Shown: piece after piece, positions 55,456 through 63,513 of the stretch
How positions within the stretch are numbered: position 1 is the first letter of the stretch
Layout: every line of letters begins with the position of its first letter
DNA from: Bacteroidia bacterium
GTDB taxonomy: Bacteria; Bacteroidota; Bacteroidia; J057
Assembly (NCBI GenBank): GCA_030430205.1
Contig: JAUIGE010000003.1
Span: forward strand, 310,001 to 374,000
Reading direction: 5' to 3'
DNA: 64,000 bases
The notes under the pieces: model-generated
The model's input: only the letters and a program-made list of their open reading frames with translations
Database searches by the model: none
What the model was told of the DNA's origin: nothing
Position numbers and translations under genes: made by a program

Positions 55456-55788
55456 ATGAAGACTATCAAACTTCTTTCAGCATTTGCCTTTGTTTTAGCC
55501 CTGGCTACTGCATTTTCTTATGGACAGTGCTGCAAGTCAGCTTCAGCCGCTTCTTGTCATAAGACAACTTCTACTGCATCTGCTTCTGCGGAAGCTCCTT
55601 CAGTGAACCATGCTGTGAAAGTTGCAGCTACTTCTGAAGCTCCAGCTCCTGCAGCTCAGGCCAAAGCTTCTTGCTGCGCAAAAGCTACAGCAAGCTGTGA
55701 AGGCCAAAAAGCTTCTGCTAAGCTCGTCAGCAGCGAAGCAAAAGAAGAAATGGTTAAGCCAGTTGCTGTTGGTAACAAAGAGCAATAA
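55456..55788 (+). CDS. Short exported Cys/Ala-rich protein
   Basis: 110 residues. Signal peptide MKTIKLLSAFAFVLALATAFSYG; start at the ATG at 55456 because an earlier frame start at 55402 would put 18 basic residues in front. The mature chain starts QCCKSASAASCHK, is full of Ala/Ser/Lys, and has a second ASCCAKATASCEG cluster: seven Cys in about 87 residues. The CC/C pattern suggests metal or disulfide chemistry. I recognise no family. A perfect-stem terminator (palindrome copy B) follows. Confidence 0.75.
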   Translation: MKTIKLLSAFAFVLALATAFSYGQCCKSASAASCHKTTSTASASAEAPSVNHAVKVAATSEAPAPAAQAKASCCAKATASCEGQKASAKLVSSEAKEEMVKPVAVGNKEQ

Positions 55789-55807
55789 TTTTTAGTTGAA
55801 ATAAAAA

Positions 55808-55848
55808 AAAGAGCTTTACTAAACTATTATAGTTTAGTAAAGCTCTTT
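55808..55848 (+). terminator. Palindromic terminator (copy B)
   Basis: Perfect 18-bp arms (left AAAGAGCTTTACTAAACT) with loop ATTAT, then TTT. The core matches palindrome copy A at 50547-50599. The right arm also overlaps the -33 area of the ccmB promoter. Confidence 0.85.
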
Positions 55849-55855
55849 CTATTTA

Positions 55856-55863
55856 TACCTTTG
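55856..55863 (+). promoter_or_regulatory. -7 box directly before ccmB (TACCTTTG)
   Basis: Full TAnnTTTG match, only 4 bp from the ATG at 55868; the predicted start falls on or next to the ATG, so the messenger would be leaderless. The -33 region, TTA within the palindrome arm, is a partial match. Confidence 0.4.
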
Positions 55864-55867
55864 CGCA

Positions 55868-56569
55868 ATGCAAATAAAAGAGATAGGCGCACTCTTCATG
55901 AAAGAGCTTTGGCTCGAATGGAAGCAAAAATATGCTTTCAACGGCCTTCTGCTTTATGTGCTGTGCATGGTGGTCGTGATTTCGCTGGGGTTTACCGACG
56001 GGATAGAGGTGGATAGGGAAATCGTTGGCGTGAATATTCTGCAAATCAGTGGCAAGTCCTGGAATATCATCTACTGGATCATCATGTTTTTCGTAGCGAT
56101 CAATGCCATCGCCAAAAGCTTTGTAGGCGAGAGAGAAGGCAATATGCTTTACCTGTATTCGGTGGCAAGTCCGATCTCTATTATTTTGACAAAAATCATT
56201 TATAATACCCTCCTTTTGGCCATTATCGGCCTTGTGACCTTGTTTTTTTACTCTTTGCTGGGAGGGGCCCATTTAGGGAGTCCGGGCATTTTTGCCCTTG
56301 CCGTCGCCCTCGGCGCCTTTGCTTTCTCGGCCAACCTGACGCTCGTCAGCGCCATCTCTGCCAAGGCAGAAAACCGCACCACCCTGCTGGCAGTACTCAG
56401 CTTCCCGCTGATCGTACCCTTGCTGCTCAACCAGATTTCCATCACCCAAAAAGCGCTCGAAGGCATGCGCTGGGCTGATGTGGGAGAAGAAATGATGCTC
56501 AGCGCCGGGATAGGCGTAGCCCTTTCGCTGGTCTCTATCGTGCTTTTCCCTTTTGTGTGGAAAGATTAA
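55868..56569 (+). CDS. ccmB: Heme exporter protein CcmB (ABC permease)
   Basis: 233 residues, six membrane helices. CcmB is the permease of the CcmABCD complex that releases heme-loaded CcmE for cytochrome c maturation. The opening ALFMKELWLEWKQKYAFNGLLLY, the FFVAINAIAKSFVGEREGNM segment and YLYSVASPISIILTKIIYN identify it. ccmA and ccmC are not in the window. The stop TAA shares TTAA (56566-56569) with the stop of the convergent peptidase gene. An alternative ATG at codon 11 would remove conserved residues. Confidence 0.9.
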   Translation: MQIKEIGALFMKELWLEWKQKYAFNGLLLYVLCMVVVISLGFTDGIEVDREIVGVNILQISGKSWNIIYWIIMFFVAINAIAKSFVGEREGNMLYLYSVASPISIILTKIIYNTLLLAIIGLVTLFFYSLLGGAHLGSPGIFALAVALGAFAFSANLTLVSAISAKAENRTTLLAVLSFPLIVPLLLNQISITQKALEGMRWADVGEEMMLSAGIGVALSLVSIVLFPFVWKD

Positions 56570-58365
56570 TTCCCCAGCCAGCTTTTTCTAAGCTTCTCTT
56601 CTTTTGTTTTGGGCCTGCTTTTCTCTTCAATATAAAAAACTGTTGGCTGGTAGCTTCCTTTGAAGCTGACCGTCAGGTCCTGAACCGATTGTCCCCTGAA
56701 TACTTTCATGCTGATTTTGCTGCCTTTCTTCAGGCTGCTGAGGTAGGTGTCTATGTCTGTATCGACGGCATTCTGGCCGTCGATGCCGAGGATCAAATCG
56801 CCCTGGGCGATTCCATCCCGCGCGGCATCGCCGCGTGGATCGAGCAGATTGACCAGGAAGCCCTGGGAGGTCTTCTGTAGCCGCATGATGCCGATGCGGC
56901 GGGGACCGGTGTCCTCATCCGCTTCCGAGCGGATGTCCAGGCCAAAAGTGCTGAAAAGGCTTTTGTAGTCATACACTTTTGTGCCATGCACATAATCGTC
57001 AAACCATGCCTGCCAGCTGTTTCCGGTCAATTTTTCCGCTGCTTTCTGTATCCCATCTTCCGGCACGCCTTTGCCCTGCTCATAGTAGGTGAGATAGAGG
57101 TAGTGAAAAATATCGTCCAGACCGATGCTGCCTTCTGACATTTTCCTCAATTCAAGGTCAAACAAAATGCCCAGGCGGCTGCCCAGCCCATAATAAGAAG
57201 TGCCAAATTGAGGAGGGGCATAAGAAGAAGTCGCCTGCCAGCTATCAAAGCTGGAAGAGGAAGCCGAAACGACTGTGGAAGCATAACTGTTCTCAACAGA
57301 TTCTATGGTGCGGGCGAGTCGGCGGTAGAAATTTTCCTCCGAAATCAGCCCTGTACGCACCTGCGAAAGCAGGGTGTAGTAGTCGGTCACGCCCTCCGTA
57401 AACCAATGCAAAGTGGTGTACTGCGGTTGGGAGTAGTCATAGGGCCAAAGTGCCGCCGGGCGAATGCGTTTGACATTCCATGCATGCCAAAACTCATGCG
57501 CCGTGATCCCATAGACACCGCTAAGAGCTTGCACAGAGCTTGTCACCCTGGCAGGGAGCACAAAGCTGGCGGAGTTGCTATGCTCTACTGCATGCCGCAT
57601 GTCATACGGCAGCAGGCGGTAGATAAAATGGTATTCCTTAAATGGATATTTCCCCCCAAAAATCCTTACCTGCTCCTGACATATCTTTTTGATATTTTCC
57701 TTCAATGCCTCATCTACTTCCCTGTTTCCCTGATAATCTCCCTGAAAATGCAGGTAAAAAGTAGTGCCGTCATCTTCGAAAGTCAGGGTTTTTATTTCTT
57801 TGGCAAAAACAGTGGGAGAATCAACAAACTCATGGTAGCTGTCTGCCTGCCAGCGGTTGTAGCTGCTGCCACGTTGCAGGGGCGTGGCGACTTTCCAGTC
57901 AGCAGGCAAAGCCTTCACTTCCAGCTTTACAGGAGACTCATAGCGGCCCGGCACATACATAAACATGTTGACGGGGTTGAAATAGGCCTGGTCCTGGCCC
58001 AGGTAGCTGGAACCGGCGTCTTCATTGTCCGCAAAAAAGCGGTAACGGATACGGACTTTTTCCGGTTTTTGATGAAAAACACGCCAGGTATCTTTATCTA
58101 TCTTTTTCCATGTCAACTGCTGGGAACCGATGCTAAATGCTTCCACATGCGAAACTGCCGCCGCATAATCCTGTAAATAATAGCGCCCCGGGCGCCAGGC
58201 GGGCATTTTGAAGTCGGTAAATGCCTCATTTTGTGGCTCGGTCTGCAACTCGATCACATAGGTATGAGTATGAGGGGGCATGAAGCTCAGCGTGTACTCC
58301 AGTGATGCACCATAAAAGGAAGTTGTCATAAGAAGAAAAAAGAGGGGAAATAGGGTGATTTTCAT
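56566..58365 (-). CDS. M61 family peptidase with PDZ domain
   Basis: 599 residues. Signal peptide at 1-19 (FPLFFLLMTTSFYGAS), an N-terminal beta domain, a thermolysin-like catalytic part with HEFWH at residues 290-294 (HExxH, zinc) and WFTEGVTDYY (third ligand), then a C-terminal PDZ domain (about 490-575; LVNLLDPRGDAARDGIAQGDLILGIDG). M61 members are glycyl aminopeptidases. It is probably periplasmic. Convergent with ccmB and sharing its stop bases. Confidence 0.92.
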   Translation of the reverse strand: MKITLFPLFFLLMTTSFYGASLEYTLSFMPPHTHTYVIELQTEPQNEAFTDFKMPAWRPGRYYLQDYAAAVSHVEAFSIGSQQLTWKKIDKDTWRVFHQKPEKVRIRYRFFADNEDAGSSYLGQDQAYFNPVNMFMYVPGRYESPVKLEVKALPADWKVATPLQRGSSYNRWQADSYHEFVDSPTVFAKEIKTLTFEDDGTTFYLHFQGDYQGNREVDEALKENIKKICQEQVRIFGGKYPFKEYHFIYRLLPYDMRHAVEHSNSASFVLPARVTSSVQALSGVYGITAHEFWHAWNVKRIRPAALWPYDYSQPQYTTLHWFTEGVTDYYTLLSQVRTGLISEENFYRRLARTIESVENSYASTVVSASSSSFDSWQATSSYAPPQFGTSYYGLGSRLGILFDLELRKMSEGSIGLDDIFHYLYLTYYEQGKGVPEDGIQKAAEKLTGNSWQAWFDDYVHGTKVYDYKSLFSTFGLDIRSEADEDTGPRRIGIMRLQKTSQGFLVNLLDPRGDAARDGIAQGDLILGIDGQNAVDTDIDTYLSSLKKGSKISMKVFRGQSVQDLTVSFKGSYQPTVFYIEEKSRPKTKEEKLRKSWLGN

Positions 58366-58478
58366 AAAGCAAGTGGATTCTGAGTCAATTAAATACGTGG
58401 CAAAAGATAAATCAGTATGGGCCAGAAAAGAATAACAACGGTAAACGCAAGTGCAAACTACAATTCACATTTGATTTA

Positions 58479-58970
58479 ATGAATTTAAAATCCTCCATGA
58501 ATATGAAGAATCCTATCCTTATTCCTCCCGATCCGATAGATGCCAAAGGCCTCTCCATCATCAGCCTGGCCGCTAAACGGCATTGGAATTACCCCGAAGA
58601 ATGGATACAGGCATGGCTGCCAGAACTGCATATATCCGCTGATTATATCAGAGAAAATCAACTTTTGAAAGCCGTGTCGGATGGGCAGGCGCTGGGTTTT
58701 TGTGCGGTGGAAAAATATGAAGGCTATTTCGAAATCGCCCATCTATGGGTTTTGCCTGCCTTTATAGGAAAAGGCATCGGCAAGCGGCTACTAGCTGAAA
58801 GCATTGCTGCTTATGTGCCTGATGGCAGTGCCATCAGGGTGGTCGCCGATCCCTATGCGGAAGCATTTTATGCCCGCCAGGGCTTTGTGACCCAGGACCA
58901 GCTGGAAAGCTTCCCGCCCGGCAGGTTCCTGCCGGTGATGTGGCGCCAGCTTGCCAAAAAGAATTTGTAG
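58479..58970 (+). CDS. GNAT family N-acetyltransferase
   Basis: 163 residues from the first ATG; ATGs at 58497 and 58503 are equally possible and fit better with a CACATTTG box at 58466-58473. The GNAT acetyl-CoA motif is IAHLWVLPAFIGKGIGKRLLAE, followed by a VADPYAEAFYARQGF end. Substrate unknown. It may form an operon with the next two genes (gaps of 24 and 10 bp). Confidence 0.85.
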   Translation: MNLKSSMNMKNPILIPPDPIDAKGLSIISLAAKRHWNYPEEWIQAWLPELHISADYIRENQLLKAVSDGQALGFCAVEKYEGYFEIAHLWVLPAFIGKGIGKRLLAESIAAYVPDGSAIRVVADPYAEAFYARQGFVTQDQLESFPPGRFLPVMWRQLAKKNL

Positions 58971-58994
58971 CTTGCATCGCTTTAATCATCCTTT

Positions 58995-59855
58995 ATGTCA
59001 TCCCAAGAAATTAGCTTTCATAATCCTGACGGGAGCAGCAATGCTTTTGAGCTATTTGAGCCGAGGGCGGCGCAAAAGGCTGTTGTTATGGTCTTTCCCG
59101 CCATGGGCGTGAAGGCCAGTTACTACGCTGAGCTGGGCCGCCAACTGGCGAAAGCAGGCTATATCGCTGCGCTCTGCGAGCTGCGCGGCCATGGCCGCTC
59201 CAGCCTGCGCCCTTCGCGCAAAGTCAATTTCGGCTATAGCGAAATGCTTCATTACGACTATAAGTCAGCCTTTGATAAAATGAAGGAAATGTTTCCCGAC
59301 CAGCCGATCTATTTCCTGGGCCATAGCCTGGGGGGGCAGTTGGGGAGCCTGTTTGCTGCGGAGCATCCGGATGCTTTGGCAGGATTGATCCTGGTGGCGA
59401 GTTGCTCGGTCTACTATAAAGGCTGGCAGGGCATGGGACGCTTTCGCGTATGGATCGGGACGCAGTTTGCGGCTGTAGTCGCCCAATTACTCGGATATTT
59501 TCCGGGGAAAAGAATCGGCTTTGGCGGCCTGGAGGCCGCGGGCGTGATGGCCGACTGGAGTCGGCAGGCGCGGACCGGCAAGTACCTGATCGGCAAAGAG
59601 CGCCTCAGCTATGAGGCGAAATTGGGCAAAGTGGCCTTGCCCGTATTGGCCATCACCTTTGAGGCAGATAAGCTCTGCCCGGAGATCCCTGCCCGTAATT
59701 TATACCAGAAATTCAACGCCCAGGCGGACATCACGCATTTTCACCTCCTCCCGGATGATCCGCGCAATGATGGCTTTCATCACTTTAACTGGGCCAAAAA
59801 ACCCGCCAACATAATCGGGATGCTGGAGGAATGGAGGAAAAATCTAATAAATTGA
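58995..59855 (+). CDS. Alpha/beta hydrolase
   Basis: 286 residues. Nucleophile elbow GHSLGG (Ser about 112), LRGHGRSS loop and the late His in DGFHHFNW. No signal peptide. It resembles uncharacterised esterase or acyltransferase-like hydrolases (COG4757-type). GC-rich codon use compared with the ribosomal cluster. Confidence 0.87.
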   Translation: MSSQEISFHNPDGSSNAFELFEPRAAQKAVVMVFPAMGVKASYYAELGRQLAKAGYIAALCELRGHGRSSLRPSRKVNFGYSEMLHYDYKSAFDKMKEMFPDQPIYFLGHSLGGQLGSLFAAEHPDALAGLILVASCSVYYKGWQGMGRFRVWIGTQFAAVVAQLLGYFPGKRIGFGGLEAAGVMADWSRQARTGKYLIGKERLSYEAKLGKVALPVLAITFEADKLCPEIPARNLYQKFNAQADITHFHLLPDDPRNDGFHHFNWAKKPANIIGMLEEWRKNLIN

Positions 59856-59865
59856 AAATCAGGAT

Positions 59866-60372
59866 ATGAAGGCTGTTATTATTTTGGGAAGTTCAAATGG
59901 CAAAGGCCATACGCGGCTGGTATGCAAGTATTTGCAGGAGATTTCAGGCTTGCCCATCATTGATCTGAGAGAAAAGAAAATCGGTCATTATGACTACGAA
60001 TACAAAAATATAGATGACGATTTCCTGCCGCTGATGCGGGAGTTGACGGCCCAATATGACACCTATATTTTTGCTACGCCGGTCTATTGGTACAGCATGA
60101 GCGGTATCATGAAAGTCTTTTTCGACCGCATCACCGACTGCCTGAAAATTGAAAAGGAATTAGGCAAAAAGCTCATAGGGAAAAATATGGCAGTGCTGAG
60201 CTGCAGTGGGCATGATGACCTGGACAAGCACTTCAGCATGCCTTTTGTCAACAGCGCAGATTATCTGGGCATGAACTACCTGGGCGAAGTCCATACCTGG
60301 ATGGCAAGAGCGAAGTTGACGGAGGAGATGAAGCGGAAAGTGGAGGACTTTTTGCAAAAAATTAGCGCTTAG
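59866..60372 (+). CDS. Flavodoxin-fold NAD(P)H-dependent FMN reductase
   Basis: 168 residues. GSSNGKGHTRLVCKYL is the phosphate-binding loop for FMN and TPVYWYSMSGIMKVFFDR the isoalloxazine contact. Such enzymes reduce quinones, azo compounds or free FMN. It lies 10 bp after the hydrolase gene. Confidence 0.9.
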   Translation: MKAVIILGSSNGKGHTRLVCKYLQEISGLPIIDLREKKIGHYDYEYKNIDDDFLPLMRELTAQYDTYIFATPVYWYSMSGIMKVFFDRITDCLKIEKELGKKLIGKNMAVLSCSGHDDLDKHFSMPFVNSADYLGMNYLGEVHTWMARAKLTEEMKRKVEDFLQKISA

Positions 60373-60489
60373 GGGTATAGAAACTCAGTCAGGCTGGCTG
60401 CAATACGTATTTTTCACGTCGGAAATGCATAGGAAGTATTATAATGATAGAAGAGAGCGTTTCCAGAATAGGTAGTTTGCGAAAGAATT

Positions 60490-61023
60490 ATGTCAAAAAT
60501 GAAAATATTAATGCTGTCAAATGATCGCTCAGGCTGGACGCTATTGATGTTGGGCTTATTTTTGATAAGCCTGCCTGCCTGTCAGGCACAGGAAGTCACA
60601 GAAGCGGATTTCCATAAAATGCTTTCCGATATGTACAAGCAGACGGTTCCTTTGTTGAAAAGCGAAGAGCTAAAAGGAGAGTATGTCATCCTGGATACCC
60701 GTGAGAAAGAGGAATATGACATCAGTCATTTGCCCCAGGCAGTTTGGGTAGGTTACGATCATTTTCAGCAGGAAAAATTGAAGGATATTCCCAAAGATCA
60801 GCCCATACTGGTTTACTGTTCTGTAGGCTATCGTTCTGAGCGGATTGGGGAGCGCTTGCAGGAGCAAGGCTACACAGAGGTTTACAACCTCTATGGAGGC
60901 ATCTTTGATTGGGTAAACAAAGAAAATCCTGTTTTAGACAAAAACGAGACTGCAACCCAGCGCGTCCATACCTATAATAAACGATGGAGTAAATGGTTGC
61001 TTCTGGGCGAAAAGGTATGGTAA
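60490..61023 (+). CDS. Rhodanese-domain lipoprotein
   Basis: 177 residues. An N-terminal hydrophobic stretch ends LISLPACQAQ, a possible lipobox with Cys at residue 32. A single rhodanese domain follows with ILDTREKEEYDISHLP and the active Cys110 in VYCSVGYRSE, so unlike the first rhodanese module at 47-48 kb it is catalytically complete. The C-terminus carries HTYNKRWSKWLLLGEKVW. It probably acts on sulfane sulfur in the periplasm. Confidence 0.87.
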   Translation: MSKMKILMLSNDRSGWTLLMLGLFLISLPACQAQEVTEADFHKMLSDMYKQTVPLLKSEELKGEYVILDTREKEEYDISHLPQAVWVGYDHFQQEKLKDIPKDQPILVYCSVGYRSERIGERLQEQGYTEVYNLYGGIFDWVNKENPVLDKNETATQRVHTYNKRWSKWLLLGEKVW

Positions 61024-61052
61024 TTAATCAAAGAAATGGTTATTTTTAACAT

Positions 61053-61304
61053 ATGAAAACACCAGATTTAATACAGGAAGTTCTATCCTTACCCATTGAT
61101 GATCGTTGGATGGTTGTCTACGCAGTATTGAGTAGCATTGAAGGAGGAAAAGAAGAAGATCAGCCCCTTTATTCCTGGCAAATGGAGAAAATCGAAGAGG
61201 CAAAAAGGGAATTGGAGTCGGGAAAGGTTCAGGCTGTTTCTTTGGATCGATTTAAACAGCATATTCAGGAGAGAATTGAAAATTGGAACAAAAGTAATCC
61301 CTAA
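61053..61304 (+). CDS. Antitoxin, addiction-module component type
   Basis: 83 residues. An N-terminal LIQEVLSLPIDDRWMVV part and a C-terminal acidic/basic helix (EKIEEAKRELESGKVQAVS) match small antitoxins paired with ParE/RelE toxins. Its last base overlaps the toxin start (TAATG at 61302-61306). It is AT-rich compared with the flanking genes, as often seen in transferred modules. Confidence 0.75.
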   Translation: MKTPDLIQEVLSLPIDDRWMVVYAVLSSIEGGKEEDQPLYSWQMEKIEEAKRELESGKVQAVSLDRFKQHIQERIENWNKSNP

Positions 61305-61609
61305 TGAATTATTTGATAGAGCTTTCTCCAAAAGCTGAAGATGATGCGGTAGAAGCATTCGAATATTATGAAAGTAAAAAAACAGGTTTAGGCCAAAAAT
61401 TCATTGATAATTTATACCAGGTTTTCAACCAGCTAGAACAAAATCCAAGAATTTTTCAAAAAATTAAAGGCCCAATTAGGAGAGCTCTAGTCCCTCATTT
61501 TCCATATAGCATTTTTTACAAGGTTGAAAAAGACAATAGAATTGAAATAGTAACAGTATTTCGTATTCTTCATCAAGCATCAGATCCTGATAATTGGCCA
61601 GAGCGTTAA
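61304..61609 (+). CDS. RelE/ParE family toxin (second system)
   Basis: 101 residues. LIELSPKAEDDAVEAFEYYE at the N-terminus, GLGQKFIDNLYQVFNQLEQNP, and VPHFPYSIFYKVE with a C-terminal VTVFRILHQASDP match ParE/RelE. One-base overlap with the antitoxin. Convergent with ftsX, 9 bp apart. Confidence 0.82.
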   Translation: MNYLIELSPKAEDDAVEAFEYYESKKTGLGQKFIDNLYQVFNQLEQNPRIFQKIKGPIRRALVPHFPYSIFYKVEKDNRIEIVTVFRILHQASDPDNWPER

Positions 61610-61618
61610 TCTTTTCCT

Positions 61619-62521
61619 CTATTGCATCAACTCATCAAGATCCTGTCCCAGATAGCGATTGACTGCCAGGTAGCTTCCCAGAAAGCCCAGGATGCATCCA
61701 AAAGCAATGATGCTGCCCAGCACCCCTACGATAAAGGAATTAAAAAATTCCTGATCTGTCAGATTGAGCAGGTCAATCTGGGTATCCAGCAGATACAACA
61801 TGCCCAACAGCATGACCGAGGCAAGTAAACCCGCCAGGAAACCCTGGCCGAGGCCCCTTCGGAGAAAAGGTCTCCGGATAAAGCTCTTAGTGGCACCTAT
61901 CAGCTGCATGCTGCGGATGGTAAGCCTTTTGGCATAGATAGCCAGCCGGATGGTGCCAAAAATCAGGTAAAAAGCGATCAGAATGGCGACACCTCCGATG
62001 AGTAGCGCTGCTATCGCGAGTGTATTGGCATTTTGGTTGACGACGTCAAGCAGCCAGGTAGGGATGGAAATATCGGAAACGATGATTTCTTCTTTCAGTT
62101 GACTCTGAATGACAGCGACGCTATCGGCCTGTAGGTACAGGCTGCGGAGGCGGATCCGCACTTCAGGCGGAAGGGGATTGATGCCATCGAGCGAAGCGAG
62201 CAGGTCCTCGCCGGTGCGTTCCAGGTAGAGGCGTGCAGCCTCTTCTTTGGAGATATAGCGTGCATCCAGCACATAAGGCTGCGCGAGCAGACTCTCCATA
62301 AATGCCTGCAACTGAGGCGTTCCGACACCATCATACAGCGCTACGCGCATTTCAATGGACTCTTTGGCAGAGCGGGTGAAGGCTTTGGTAAACAAAGCCA
62401 GGGTAGCAAATGTGCCCAGGAAAAACAGTACCAGGGCAATGCTAAAGATAGCCGTCACAAAATTTGCACGGGACCTGCGCCGCAGGTAAGTCATCTCCCC
62501 CATTTTTACGCGATATGCCAT
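61619..62521 (-). CDS. ftsX: Cell-division ABC permease FtsX
   Basis: 300 residues with four membrane helices: one near residue 30, an extracellular domain of about 120 residues (SMESLLAQPYVLDARYISKEEAARLYLE), then three C-terminal helices. FtsX with FtsE controls peptidoglycan hydrolases at the septum. Start at the ATG at 62521 (MAYRVKMGEMTYLRRRSR); the longer frame to 62563 runs into the terminator of the upstream gene. ftsE is not adjacent; the orphan LolD-type ATPase at 3.4-4.1 kb is one possible but unproven partner. Confidence 0.87.
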   Translation of the reverse strand: MAYRVKMGEMTYLRRRSRANFVTAIFSIALVLFFLGTFATLALFTKAFTRSAKESIEMRVALYDGVGTPQLQAFMESLLAQPYVLDARYISKEEAARLYLERTGEDLLASLDGINPLPPEVRIRLRSLYLQADSVAVIQSQLKEEIIVSDISIPTWLLDVVNQNANTLAIAALLIGGVAILIAFYLIFGTIRLAIYAKRLTIRSMQLIGATKSFIRRPFLRRGLGQGFLAGLLASVMLLGMLYLLDTQIDLLNLTDQEFFNSFIVGVLGSIIAFGCILGFLGSYLAVNRYLGQDLDELMQ

Positions 62522-62562
62522 ATAGGCAAAGGTAATTTGAATATTTGTAAATGTGAAAAGCA

Positions 62563-62586
62563 AAAGAGCCTCCGAAGAGGCTCTTT
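62563..62586 (-). terminator. Terminator of the MscS gene
   Basis: AAAGAGCCTC pairs with GAGGCTCTTT, loop CGAA. Read on the minus strand the stem is followed by TTTTGCTTTT, so it ends the mscS-like transcript and insulates ftsX. Confidence 0.8.
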
Positions 62587-62607
62587 AAAGCGATGAATTT
62601 CAGTGCA

Positions 62608-63420
62608 TCAATTGACGTTGTGCACAACCCGCTGTGGGAATGGAATCTCAATTCCGGCAGCATCAAGCGCTTCTTTGGAAGCTTCAGTAATGCCAAAATA
62701 GACATCCCAATAATCCACGGGATTGCACCAGGGGCGTACAGCCAGGTTGACTGAGCTGTCTGCCAGTTCGAGTACGTTGACGGAAGGGGCGGGGGTCTGA
62801 AGCACCTTTGGATTCGCAGTCATGGCAGCCATCAGCGCAGTACGCGCCTTTTTGATGTCTTCGCCATAGCCGATGCCTACGACCAGGTCTACCCGGATTT
62901 TTCCATCTGTGGTGAAGTTGGTTACATCTCCATTGGAAAGCGGCCCATTGGGCAGGATAACGGTTTTGTTATCCGGTGTCAAAAGTGTGGTGACAAAGAT
63001 ATTGATGGCTGTGACATTGCCGGTATGACCCTGAGCGGTGATGAGATCGCCTACTTTAAATGGCTTAAAAAGCAGGATCATCACACCTCCGGCAAAGTTG
63101 GAGAGAGAGCCCTGCAAAGCCAGGCCTATGGCCAGACCCGCAGCGCCAAAAATCACAGCCAGACTGGCAGTAGGGATGCCGACAGCTTCGGCCGCTGCCA
63201 GTAGCACAGCTACTTTCAGCAGAATGCTCACAAAGCTGCCAAGGAAGCTTTGCAATTCAGGAGAAAGGCTGCGCTGAGCCAGGGCTTTTTTTACCATGCC
63301 AGAGATTTTTTTCGCTATCCAAAAGCCAATAATCAGGATGATAAGTGCGCCCAACAACTTCAGACCGAAGCTGGTTGCCATTTGCATGTTTTCAGGAGAA
63401 AGGAGTTTTTCAAAGTCCAT
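62608..63420 (-). CDS. Small-conductance mechanosensitive channel, MscS family
   Basis: 270 residues, near the 286 of E. coli MscS. Three N-terminal membrane helices (GALIILIIGFWIAKKISG; ILLKVAVLLAAAEAVG; the pore helix IFGAAGLAIGLALQGSLSNFAGG with Ala/Gly packing) and the cytoplasmic beta domain (GHTGNVTAINIFVTTLLTPDN; ILPNGPLSNGDVTNF). It opens under membrane tension and relieves osmotic shock. Confidence 0.95.
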   Translation of the reverse strand: MDFEKLLSPENMQMATSFGLKLLGALIILIIGFWIAKKISGMVKKALAQRSLSPELQSFLGSFVSILLKVAVLLAAAEAVGIPTASLAVIFGAAGLAIGLALQGSLSNFAGGVMILLFKPFKVGDLITAQGHTGNVTAINIFVTTLLTPDNKTVILPNGPLSNGDVTNFTTDGKIRVDLVVGIGYGEDIKKARTALMAAMTANPKVLQTPAPSVNVLELADSSVNLAVRPWCNPVDYWDVYFGITEASKEALDAAGIEIPFPQRVVHNVN

Positions 63421-63513
63421 GGAGCTAAATAAAATGTTAGTGGATGAATGAAATTTTGCTAAATTTAATTGATTTTTTGACTAAATGAACAAACATTTAA
63501 CATCCTAAACCTC

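Noticed and set aside
57208-58176. 322-codon open frame on the plus strand
   Set aside because: It is antisense to the M61 peptidase gene, with no recognisable domain.
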